This document shows positions 52,348-60,500 of a stretch of DNA of 64,000 bases, in pieces. Position 1 is the stretch's first letter. Each line of letters begins with the position of its first letter. Source of the stretch: a virus; IMG/VR virus record IMGVR_UViG_3300010885_004110, positions 1-64,000 of that record, one strand, 5' to 3'. Made by a program: the position numbers and the translations under genes. Under the pieces are notes generated by a model that did not search any database, was not told the origin of the DNA, and was given only the letters and a program-made list of their open reading frames with translations.

Positions 52348-52781
52348 TGACATGGACTTATAAGAAGAAAGAAGTTACTGAAATCTCTGAAGATTACCTT
52401 GGTTTCGTATATCTTATTACTAATGTTGTCTCTGGTCGCAAGTATATAGGCAAAAAACTAGCTAAGTTTGCAAAGACAACTTATAAAACGGTTACTTTGA
52501 AGAACGGCAAAAAGAAGAAAAAGAAAATTAGAGGCAAGATCGAAAGCGACTGGAAGGACTATTATGGTTCTAGCGATGCGTTAACAGCAGATATACAGGC
52601 ATTAGGCAAAGACAATTTCACCAGAGAAATACTATTCTACTGCAAAAACAAATCAGAATGCAGTTATATTGAGGCAAGAGAACAATTCAAACATAAAGTT
52701 CTAGAATCAACTGACTGGTACAACGGTCATATACAAGTTCGAGTTCACGGCTCACACATTATTAAGAATAAGCTACCGTAG
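52347..52781 (+). CDS. GIY-YIG-like nuclease (Seg-type)
   Basis: A 144-residue protein resembling the small GIY-YIG nucleases (Seg type) of T4-like phages. The two signature strands are present: FVYLITNVVSG (residues 20-30, GIY) and RKYIGKKL (residues 31-38, YIG, with K in place of the common R/K region). An ESDWKDYYGSS segment (66-76) follows and E109 in YIEAREQ is placed for the catalytic glutamate. A lysine-only run of six residues (55-60) is an unusual insertion between the GIY-YIG and the later core. It lies directly before a 532-base hairpin-rich gap, a possible intron- or RNA-associated setting. GTG at 52344 is an alternative start. Confidence 0.72.
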   Translation: MTWTYKKKEVTEISEDYLGFVYLITNVVSGRKYIGKKLAKFAKTTYKTVTLKNGKKKKKKIRGKIESDWKDYYGSSDALTADIQALGKDNFTREILFYCKNKSECSYIEAREQFKHKVLESTDWYNGHIQVRVHGSHIIKNKLP

Positions 52782-53307
52782 GCACATAGTAGGCTCAATA
52801 AATTTAGGCAAGTTATCGCCAAACAAGCCCGCACAGGCGATTATATTGTGCCCAAAATCCGTTCTGATGTGTGACGGTAAGGAATCTCTTATTGGCGAAG
52901 AGTAGCAAATCACTATCCTTAACAGGACGACGATCGGATATGCCTTTCATAAAACCGGTTTGATTTGTAAGAGAATTCAGTAGACAAGGCTAAAAGAAGG
53001 GAGAAAAACCCTTAGACTAATGTATGTGTTAGCGTATGTATGTTAGTCCACCGTCAGTAATAAGACAAAGCTCGTGGTACCGGCTGACCGCCACTGTAAT
53101 GCTTTAACGCTAAGTGTATTGTGCAACTCACATAATGCTAACTTTACCCTGCTCGGGTAAAGTGTGACTGAACAATCTACATAATACTTAAACTGCTTCG
53201 CAGTAAAATATCTCATCATTAAAGAAGAAAAAATTCGTTGAGCGTTAAGCGAAAACGAATACGAGCGTTAGCTCGTAAATACAATAAATAACACATATAT
53301 CTTTAGG
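52782..53307 (+). ncRNA. Candidate structured noncoding RNA region
   Basis: A 526-base stretch between the GIY-YIG gene and the next promoter contains no credible gene on either strand and is visibly less AT-rich than its neighbours. I find eight compact hairpins by eye: 52815-52841 (ATCGCC/GGCGAT), 52859-52877 (CCGT/ACGG), 52997-53013 (AAGGG/CCCTT), 53074-53094 (GTGG/CCAC enclosing CGG-CTGA-CCG), 53142-53162 (CTTTACCC/GGGTAAAG, 8 bp), 53192-53204 (ACTGC/GCAGT), 53233-53260 (ATTCGTT/AACGAAT) and 53261-53276 (ACGAGC/GCTCGT around GTTA). No tRNA, tmRNA or known riboswitch pattern is recognised. It may be a phage RNA of unknown class, a degenerate intron or a long structured leader. Strand is assumed from the flanking genes. 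Confidence 0.5.
53283..53290 (+). promoter_or_regulatory. T4-type late promoter motif (AATAAATA)
   Basis: AATAAATA lies at the end of the hairpin-rich region, 23 bases before the ATG at 53314. A start near 53296 would leave a leader of about 18 nt with TTTAGG. It suits late expression of the two putative internal head proteins that follow. Confidence 0.5.
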
Positions 53308-53313
53308 TTGAGC

Positions 53314-55224
53314 ATGAGAATACAACAATTATCTACTAGTAAGCATTATCTCTATGAAGGACTGGACTATAGTAATAGAAAAACTATGGTTTTATGGGAA
53401 AGTGCTGGCTTACAATTAAAAGAAGCAGCTCTAACAGCTGATCAAATACAAAGTCTATTTGCTGAGATTGAGAAATCAGCAACAGATGCTGGGGGTAATC
53501 GTACAGCCCTAGGTATTGGCAAAGATGCAATGTCTGCTGTTAATAAAGCATGGGAAGATCTAAAAACAAAGATTCAAGATAGTGGTCCGATTAAAGCTGT
53601 TGATCAGAAATATGATGATGTTGTTGGGAAGATCGAAAAAGGTTTAGGTGGCCCAGACAATGCTGTTAATCAAGTAATTCAAAAATATCGTCAATTTGCT
53701 AAAGATCATCCTATTGCACAGGGTCTAATCTATTCAGCACTAATTGCTGCTGCTGGTATTAGTGGTGCAGGTCTAGGTGGAGCAGCAGTATTAGGACTGC
53801 TCAAGATGACAGACAAGCTGCTACAAGGTGAAAAATTTAGTAGTGCTGCATATGCTGGCGGTAAAACTGGTGCTATGGCCTACGGTGCAAGTAAAATTGG
53901 AGATTATGTCAAGGGCAAAATGGCAGACAAAGATGCCTATGATGCCATGGGTGATGCACAGGATCTAAGACAACAACTAGGCGATCCTAATGGCGAATTG
54001 CCTGGCGCTAGTTTAAAAGTAGGCCAAGAACTTCCGGACGGCGAAACTATTACTGGATTAGATTCAAGTAACCCAAATGCAGGTGTTACTATTACAAAAC
54101 CAGATGGCGGAACATATACAGTTAGTCGAGACACTGCCCAGTCAATGACAGGTCAAACTGGTATTAGTCCTCAATCAACTGGCCCTGTTTCAACAGGTGC
54201 TGCTAGTGATCCTTCTGCAGGTGTTACTGACACTGTAGCCAAGCGTGGTAATTCGGGTTGGGACACAATGAAGGCAAATACAAATCCTGATGGTAGTCCA
54301 TTGACAGTAGATCAAATAAATGCTGCTAAGGCTTCGTTACGTGCAGGTAATGCAACTGATATGTCCACCCCGACAGATGCTGGATCAACAGTTGCATCTA
54401 AAGCAGCAGATGTTGCTGTTGGTGCTGGTAGTCCGCCACCGGCCGGAGCAGCATTTAATTCTGCCTATCTACAACAGGTAGTAGATGCAGAAGGTAAAAG
54501 CGGTATAAGATTTAAAATTAGTCCCGAGGATGCACAAAAAGCTCTAGATTGGCAAGACTCAAATGGCGGACAACTTGTACAGGCTGCTAGTACCGCAGGC
54601 AAAGCTGCCTCTGGATATAGTAAAGACTACTTAGAAAAAGTCTTAAGTGGTGATCATCCACGCCCAATGATTTCAAAAGAAAAAGCTGCTGCCTTATTGA
54701 AGAGTATGGAAAGCGTTAATCGTAGTGGAAAACGATTAAGTGAAGGTCAGATTTATCTAGTTTTTAATCGTGTCTGTACTGTTAACAATTATATGTTATC
54801 AGAAGGTCGATTAGTTGAAGGTCCTATGGATTGGGCTAAAGGACTTGCAGGTAAAGCAATAGGTAAAGCTAAGACAGTTGGACATAATTTAACAACTAAA
54901 GTCACTGCCGACAAATTAAACTCAGCTTGGCAAAAAGCTGGAAGTCCAATGGACAGTGCCAAACTTAAGGCATTCTTAACACAGCAAGGTGTTTCACCGG
55001 AAGTAGTAGACACTGTATATTCATCTATGAAAATAACAGATGCACCAGCCGATCAACAAGGACAAGCAGTTGACTTTGAACAAGTTAAAGCAATGATTGC
55101 TAAATTACCTTTAGATAGAAAAGAAAGATTATTAAAATATATACAAAAGAATTCAGGATCTGCTGCGCCAGCAGCACCGAATAGAGATGCCGGAGACGGC
55201 CGCATAGAACCAACACTCGCATAA
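53314..55224 (+). CDS. Putative internal head protein with capsid-targeting peptide and LxEG cleavage sites
   Basis: A 636-residue protein from ATG 53314, six bases after TTTAGG (a TTG at 53308 would add two residues). Its N-terminus, MRIQQLSTSKHYLYEGL, ends in L13-Y-E15|G16, the L-x-E|G pattern cut by the T4 prohead protease gp21 behind capsid-targeting peptides of internal proteins. Three more such sites cluster at L475-S-E|G478, L495-S-E|G498 and L500-V-E|G503. Cutting there would free a 134-residue tail starting GPMDWAKGLAGKAIGKAKTV, like the mature start of the next protein. The middle has a hydrophobic Ala/Gly segment (about residues 140-165) and Ser/Thr/Gly-rich linkers. It is probably packaged and perhaps ejected; enzyme activity is not evident. 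Confidence 0.68.
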   Translation: MRIQQLSTSKHYLYEGLDYSNRKTMVLWESAGLQLKEAALTADQIQSLFAEIEKSATDAGGNRTALGIGKDAMSAVNKAWEDLKTKIQDSGPIKAVDQKYDDVVGKIEKGLGGPDNAVNQVIQKYRQFAKDHPIAQGLIYSALIAAAGISGAGLGGAAVLGLLKMTDKLLQGEKFSSAAYAGGKTGAMAYGASKIGDYVKGKMADKDAYDAMGDAQDLRQQLGDPNGELPGASLKVGQELPDGETITGLDSSNPNAGVTITKPDGGTYTVSRDTAQSMTGQTGISPQSTGPVSTGAASDPSAGVTDTVAKRGNSGWDTMKANTNPDGSPLTVDQINAAKASLRAGNATDMSTPTDAGSTVASKAADVAVGAGSPPPAGAAFNSAYLQQVVDAEGKSGIRFKISPEDAQKALDWQDSNGGQLVQAASTAGKAASGYSKDYLEKVLSGDHPRPMISKEKAAALLKSMESVNRSGKRLSEGQIYLVFNRVCTVNNYMLSEGRLVEGPMDWAKGLAGKAIGKAKTVGHNLTTKVTADKLNSAWQKAGSPMDSAKLKAFLTQQGVSPEVVDTVYSSMKITDAPADQQGQAVDFEQVKAMIAKLPLDRKERLLKYIQKNSGSAAPAAPNRDAGDGRIEPTLA

Positions 55225-55235
55225 GGAATAACACC

Positions 55236-56378
55236 ATGAGAATTAATGAATTTTTAACCGAATCGGAATTGCAAGAAGGCCCAATTCTAAATAAAATAGG
55301 AGCAGGCATCGGCAAAGCTGTTGGAACAGCAGCCAAGGGAGTCGGAGCAGTTGCTGGCGGAGTTGCGGGATTAGGTCGTGCAATCAAAAAAGGTTTTACG
55401 GCAGGTAGAGACACAGTCGGTGGAGCAGGCGACGATGAAGCAGATGCAGCACCAGCAGGAGGAGGTGCCTCAGCAGCACCAGCAGCACCAGCAGGTAATG
55501 CACCAGCAGGTAATGCACCAGCAGCGCCAACAGCACCAGCAGGTAATGCGCCAGCAGCACCAGCAGGTAATGCACCAGCAGGTAATGCACCAGCAGCGCC
55601 AGCAGCACCAGCAGCACCAGCAGCACCAGCAGGTAATGCACCAGCAGCGCCGGCAGCACCTAAATCACAATTTGGAAAATTATCAGCAGCAGCAAATGGC
55701 GAACCCGCAGCACCGGCAGCTAATCCTAAAGCAGATACAGCATATGCTCAAGCGCAAAAAGCAATTGCAGGATTAGATTCTAAACAAAAAGGTGAGTTAG
55801 TTGCAATGTTGCAGAAAGAAGTTAGTAAAAAACCGCCTGCTGCTCCGAAGACAAAAGCTGATCCAGGTGCAGGAGCAATGGGTAACATGGCAGGACAGTT
55901 AGCTAAAGGTGGAGCAGCAAAACCAAACACAATGGCTAATGCTCCAGTGAGCAAAACAAATACTGCCAAGCCCGGTAATCCAAATGCAGCACCAGCCGGT
56001 AACTACAATGGAAATACCGGAGCACCGGTATCAGGTAAAGCTAAAGCAGATGCAGAATTTGATGCTAGTCCAGAAGGTCAAGCAATGCAAGCTAAAGTTG
56101 ATGCAATGGGAACTACTCCAACAAAACCAAAAAGAGCATCAAGAGCTAAAGCGCCAGCAGCAGCGCCTGTAGATCCTACAGCAGCACCAGGTGCTGAGCC
56201 AACAACTCCAAAGAAGAAAGGTGGACGTAAGAAGCCAGCAGCACCAAGTCAAGCAGAGATTGATGCAGACAGAGATCGTATCATGGGTAACTTTACCGAC
56301 AGCGTTAATCGATATAAGAAAGTTATAGCAGAAAATGCTATTAGGTCCGGAGAGATTAGTATTTTTAGAAAGCGTTAA
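55236..56378 (+). CDS. Putative internal head protein with Ala-Pro-Gly-Asn repeats
   Basis: A 380-residue protein. The N-terminus, MRINEFLTESELQEGPIL, contains L12-Q-E14|G15 (and L7-T-E9|S10), matching gp21-type processing after a capsid-targeting peptide. The mature start would be a Gly/Ala/Lys amphipathic helix (residues 17-50: GAGIGKAVG, AAKGVGAVAGG, LGRAIKK), magainin-like in look and possibly membrane-active. Residues 80-141 are repeats of APAGN/APAAP. The rest is a low-complexity Ala/Pro/Lys region with a KKKGGRKKP basic patch, ending in a helical FTDSVNRYKKVIAENA segment. It follows the other internal-type protein after 11 nt and ends just before a strong terminator. Packaging with DNA is inferred. 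Confidence 0.66.
   Translation: MRINEFLTESELQEGPILNKIGAGIGKAVGTAAKGVGAVAGGVAGLGRAIKKGFTAGRDTVGGAGDDEADAAPAGGGASAAPAAPAGNAPAGNAPAAPTAPAGNAPAAPAGNAPAGNAPAAPAAPAAPAAPAGNAPAAPAAPKSQFGKLSAAANGEPAAPAANPKADTAYAQAQKAIAGLDSKQKGELVAMLQKEVSKKPPAAPKTKADPGAGAMGNMAGQLAKGGAAKPNTMANAPVSKTNTAKPGNPNAAPAGNYNGNTGAPVSGKAKADAEFDASPEGQAMQAKVDAMGTTPTKPKRASRAKAPAAAPVDPTAAPGAEPTTPKKKGGRKKPAAPSQAEIDADRDRIMGNFTDSVNRYKKVIAENAIRSGEISIFRKR
55473..55658 (+). repeat. In-frame GCACCAGCAGGTAAT-type tandem repeat
   Basis: About 186 bases of imperfect 9- and 15-base units (GCACCAGCA, with or without GGTAAT) encode the A-P-A-(A/G-N) repeats of the 55236 gene. The units differ in number between clusters, as expected from replication slippage. 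The length probably varies among related phages. Confidence 0.85.
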
Positions 56379-56380
56379 AC

Positions 56381-56406
56381 AAAAAGGGCTCTAAGAGCCC
56401 TTTTTT
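56381..56406. terminator. Bidirectional rho-independent terminator
   Basis: AAAAAGGGCTC, a TAA loop, and GAGCCCTTTTTT form a perfect stem flanked by A and T runs, so it can stop transcription in both directions. It lies between the plus-strand gene ending at 56378 and the minus-strand gene ending at 56408. Confidence 0.93.
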
Positions 56407-56407
56407 A

Positions 56408-56590
56408 TTAGAAGAACGGTAGTCCCGACTTTTTAGTTGTTTCAAGATTGTCTTTGATGATTTCACCAACTATACCACGTTCCTCACTACTGAGCATTAA
56501 TGCATCCCAGTAATTCATGCCACGCATGTACCAGCATATCTTCAAGATATCTTTTTTAATTTCCTTAGCCTCTTTTTCGAGATGCTGCAC
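56408..56590 (-). CDS. Conserved small phage protein next to gp26, unknown function
   Basis: A 60-residue helical protein (KKDILKICWYMRGMNYWDA, MLSSEERGIVGEIIKDNLE, then TTKKSGLPFF). I recall the CWYMRG and ETTKKSGLPFF segments from a short protein directly following gp26 in marine T4-like phages. The position fits a baseplate-hub assembly factor such as T4 gp51, but sequence similarity to gp51 is not evident to me. It starts 29 nt after gp26, behind GGAG, and ends at the terminator shared with the convergent internal-protein gene. Confidence 0.72.
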   Translation of the reverse strand: MQHLEKEAKEIKKDILKICWYMRGMNYWDALMLSSEERGIVGEIIKDNLETTKKSGLPFF

Positions 56591-56619
56591 ATACAGTAGG
56601 ATCTCCGGCTGAGGAAGAA

Positions 56620-57477
56620 TTAAGAGCCTACCCCGAAAAAATTTGTTTGATCCATTGTAAGCTCAACGTTAAATTCGTGCTCACATTCTAGACATTTAAC
56701 ATTTTGAGATTTTAATGACATTAAATCTTTCATTTCGGAAATACGTTCGTTTACCATGTTGAATACTTGACTTGATGTATTCTCCATAAACTCTTTAATC
56801 ATACCTTTGTCATTAACAATCCCTTCGGGAGTTTCAATACTAGCAATACAATTGACAACAATATCAACAGTAAGTTCTGTTAATTTTACAAAACTCTCAC
56901 CAAACTTTTCAACTTTTTCTTCTTCTGATAAGTTTTCATCTGTTACCACTGCAATTAACTTTTGTTGTTCAAACGTCTTGATAGCAGCTTTGGTAATTTC
57001 TTTATAGTTGTAAGGTCTTAGATTAATAATCAATCCGTTGACCTCTAATCGACTATCATAATGGAACTCGGCAGCATGATCTAAATATTTTAATAAATCT
57101 AAATCGTATTCATTTCGATGCTCGCATGCAGGACAGTCTGTTGATACTTCCATGCTTTCACCATAACTGGCAATACGGATAGCAATTAACACAGTGTCCA
57201 AATCAATGCTGGGCATAAGCCAAGGATTTTTAATAGCCGGAATGCAACTTTTAATAACCTCAACAGTTGCTTGCCCGTTCATTAATGCATCCGGAGTCTT
57301 AAACATTAATTCGTCTTTAGCTGTCATTGCATACACAGCATATTCGTCGTTTTGACTTACATCTAACGATCCTTCTTTATAATACTCACCGTGACTAGGC
57401 AATCGAATAAACAATTTTGGTTGTCTAAAATAATTGGCTAGAGGGTTGCCAATAGGCTTATTAACTTGATCTGACAT
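56620..57477 (-). CDS. gp26: Baseplate hub protein gp26
   Basis: A 285-residue T4 gp26-like hub protein. The N-terminal LANYFRQPKLFIRLPSHGEY, DELMFKTPDALMNGQA and CIPAIKNPWLMPSIDLD blocks are typical of the T4 baseplate (gp26) family. Two CxxC pairs, C115/C118 in DCPACEH and C262/C265 in KCLECEH, probably bind zinc. The end FFGVGS is also familiar from this family. The length is greater than T4 gp26 (208 residues). It has an exact T4 late promoter (57511-57518) upstream and stands opposite the tape-measure gene. Confidence 0.85.
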   Translation of the reverse strand: MSDQVNKPIGNPLANYFRQPKLFIRLPSHGEYYKEGSLDVSQNDEYAVYAMTAKDELMFKTPDALMNGQATVEVIKSCIPAIKNPWLMPSIDLDTVLIAIRIASYGESMEVSTDCPACEHRNEYDLDLLKYLDHAAEFHYDSRLEVNGLIINLRPYNYKEITKAAIKTFEQQKLIAVVTDENLSEEEKVEKFGESFVKLTELTVDIVVNCIASIETPEGIVNDKGMIKEFMENTSSQVFNMVNERISEMKDLMSLKSQNVKCLECEHEFNVELTMDQTNFFGVGS

Positions 57478-57487
57478 TTTTTTCTCC

Positions 57488-57495
57488 GATAAATA
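57488..57495 (+). promoter_or_regulatory. T4-type late promoter motif (GATAAATA)
   Basis: Plus-strand GATAAATAC in the 66-base divergent gap, 48 bases before the ATG of the tape-measure gene, whose GGGG ribosome-binding site lies at 57531-57534. It matches the other octamers in this window. Confidence 0.5.
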
Positions 57496-57510
57496 CTTTA
57501 TCTACTCGTG

Positions 57511-57518
57511 TATTTATA
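57511..57518 (-). promoter_or_regulatory. Exact T4 late promoter octamer (TATAAATA)
   Basis: Minus-strand TATAAATAC, a full match to the T4 late consensus, 33 bases upstream of gp26. With the plus-strand GATAAATA 15 bases away it forms a divergent late promoter pair. Confidence 0.62.
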
Positions 57519-57543
57519 TGCGTAGTTTTTGGGGTTTTATTAA

Positions 57544-60500
57544 ATGGCAGAAGTAACCGGTGATTTTGGCGGACAGCCAATACAATTAAACAACGCAGCT
57601 ACTGAAGCAACGTTGAAGCAACTTCTTGCGGCAATGCTGGCCAGTGTGGCGCAGCAGGGTAAGAATACCAAAAAAGATATTAAAATACAGCAAGACCTAG
57701 AAGCAGAATTACGAAAGATAGCCAAAGGCGCACAGGATTTTAAGAAAGCACAAGCCGATGCCGCTGCTGCTACTAAAGATAATACTAAGAAAATAGATGA
57801 TGCTGCTGAAGCCACGAAGAAAAATACCAAAGCAACAGCAGATGCAAAGAAAGCACAAGAAGAATACAAAAAGAAACTAGAAGAAAACATTGCAATGATC
57901 GGAGCATTAAGCTCTGCCATTGAAAACGGTGTTGGACAAATTAACAAAATAACTAGTAGCTTTACCAACATGGGTAGCAGTGTTACGGCAGCAGCAGCGT
58001 CGTTAAGCGCAATACCAGTAGTTGGTAATATGCTTGCCGGAGTGTTTGGTACAGTTGCCGGAGCAGCTGAAAAGAGTTACAAAGCCTTTCAGCAATCTGC
58101 TAGTGTTGGTGCAAACTTTGGCGGTAGTATTAATGACATGATTCGTGCATCTAGTGATGCAGGATTAACCTTTGATCAGTTTAGTGGAGTTGTTGCAAAG
58201 AACGGTGAAGCATTAGCTTTACTAGGTGGAAGCACTAGAGATGGCGCAAAACGACTAGCAGAACTAGGTAAAGAAATTAAAAAGTCTCCATTAATGGGAG
58301 AACTTGCAGGACTTGGCTACAGCACAGAAGAAGTTAATTCTGGTATGGCCAAATACTCAAGTATGTTGGCCAAGACAGGTCAGTTGGAAGGAAAAACAAA
58401 TGCACAATTAGTTGCTGGCAGTGCAGAATATCTTAAGAATTTAGATCAACTATCTCGACTAACTGGACAGAGCAAAGATGCATTACAAGCCCAACAAGAT
58501 GCGCTAATGGCCGATGCTCAGTTTCGTTCAAGATTGCAAGGCATGGACGAAGCCGGACAAGCACGATTGAATAAATTAATGTTGAGTTTGCCTGCTAGTC
58601 TACAAAAAGGTGCTAAGGAATTTATAGCCTTCGGTGGTGCCACTACTGATGCTGGTAGAGAATTTGCAACATTCATGCAGAAAGGTGCAGGAGCATCTAA
58701 TGCAGCATTTAGAGAAATTGAACAAAGTGGTACGTTGTCACAGAAAGGTGCCGATGCTGTATACAGTGCTATTAAAGAAGATGCCGATGCACTTAAGAAA
58801 AGCGGTACCGGTAAATTAATTGCCAACGTTGGTAATGGTGCGCAACAGGCCATTGCATTAGATGCAATGAATCTTTCCGCAAGAAAAACTACAACATCAC
58901 AAATACAAAAGCAACAAGAAGAAGAATTAGCAGCACAAAAAGAAAGAACTAAGAAAGCTCAGGAAGGAATGAATCCTGAGGCAATGATGAAATTCCAACA
59001 GTTGATTGCTGAAACAAGTAATCGATTTACAGAGATGGTTGGTAATCATTTACCTCAACTACAAAGTATGTTTACAAAGCTAGCAGGCTTTGTCGAGTCG
59101 TATGTACTACCAGCATTTTCTTTAATTGCAAAACACATTGAAATTGTTGTTGCTGGTATGATTGCACTAAAAGTAGCACAGCTGGCTTATAAAGCTGCAA
59201 TGTTTGTTGAGAAGATGAAAGAAGGTAAACGTCCAGCAGGTACCTCGGCTGATCCAATTCATACTACCGATGGTGGCAAAGGTGGTGGACTTGACGGCGG
59301 TAATGGTAAGGGCGGTAAGAAAGGTGGCAAAGCAGGTGGAATGAAAGGTGCAGGCGGCCTCGTAAAAGGGGTAGCAGTGCTTGGTGCAGTAACAGCACTA
59401 GTTGGTTTGTATGATGATATCAAAGATGTTAATAAAGAAGTTGATTCTGGAGATATCACCGAACGTGAAGGAACTGTAAAGAAAGGTGAAGCTGTTGGTA
59501 CCGCTGCAGGTACCGCAGGGGGAGCATGGGCCGGAGCAGCCGCAGGAGCAGCTATTGGTTCAGTAGTACCTATTGTTGGTACAGTTGTAGGCGGCTTAAT
59601 TGGCGGAGCCATTGGTGGTTGGTTGGGTGGAAAAGGTGGTGCAATGATTGGTAGTAGTGTAACAGAAGCTGTTACAGAATTATCAATGGACGATCTCAAG
59701 AAAGATAAAAATCTTTATAAACAATATCTAGACAAGTATAATGAATCGCTAAACCGCAATTTAAAATTAGGTAAATCCAAAGAAGAAGCAGATAAACTTG
59801 CAATAGCAGAAGCCAATAAAGCCCTCAATGTTAAGAAAGAAGAAATAAAAGTCACCAAAGCCAAAATTGAAGCAGATGCAAAAGCAGCAGATGCAGCAAA
59901 AACAGCAGCAGCAACACCAGCCGAACCTGCGCCAGAATTAGATTTTGGTGATCCACAAAAACTATTTGATTCATTTAAGAAGCGCCAAGATGCACTATCC
60001 GGACAACCGCAAGTTGCACCTCCTGCCGGCAACGTTCCTGCTCCGGCAGCAGTAGTACCACCGGGCGGCGCTGTTGCTACTCCTCCACCACTTAAGCAAG
60101 ATCAAACTAAAAATATGGAGTTGATTAAAGCAGCTCTACAAAAACAAGGAATAACAGATCCTAAGTACATTGCAGCAACACTTGGCAATGTTATGAAAGA
60201 GACTGGCGGTCAAAGTAAGTCGGAAAATTTAGATTACTCTAAAACTAGTAATGATAGAATTAAATCAGTATTTGGTTCTAGAGCAGCAGGCAAGACTGAT
60301 CAAGAATTAAATCAAATAAAATCAGACCCTAAACAAATGGGTGAGATGATGTATGGCGCAAGTACTAAAATGGGCCAACAGATGGGCAACACTGAACCGG
60401 GCGACGGTTGGAAATATCGAGGTCGTGGCTTTATTCAACTTACTGGTAAAAGCAATTATGCACAGGCATCTAAGGCAATTTATGGTGACGACAGGTTAGT

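Noticed and set aside
52915-52935. A GCAAAT...TAA stretch in the noncoding region as a possible tmRNA tag frame
   Set aside because: The tag would be only five codons, does not end in the usual ALAA-like residues, and no tRNA-like acceptor pairing or CCA end was found around it.
52782-53307. tRNA genes in the hairpin-rich gap
   Set aside because: No T-loop consensus (GTTCRANNC) with matching acceptor stem could be placed on either strand.
55473-55658. Regular repeats as a CRISPR array
   Set aside because: Units are 9-15 bases with no unique spacers and stay in frame in a coding sequence; they are protein repeats.
55396-55659. Minus-strand leucine/valine-rich frame opposite the APAGN repeats
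   Set aside because: It is the complement of the repeat and reads as an endless leucine/valine repeat; no start signal is seen.
57540-57971. Minus-strand hydrophobic frame opposite the start of the tape-measure gene
   Set aside because: It is an antisense shadow of Ala/Lys-rich coding sequence, with no ribosome-binding site and a long clear gene on the other strand.
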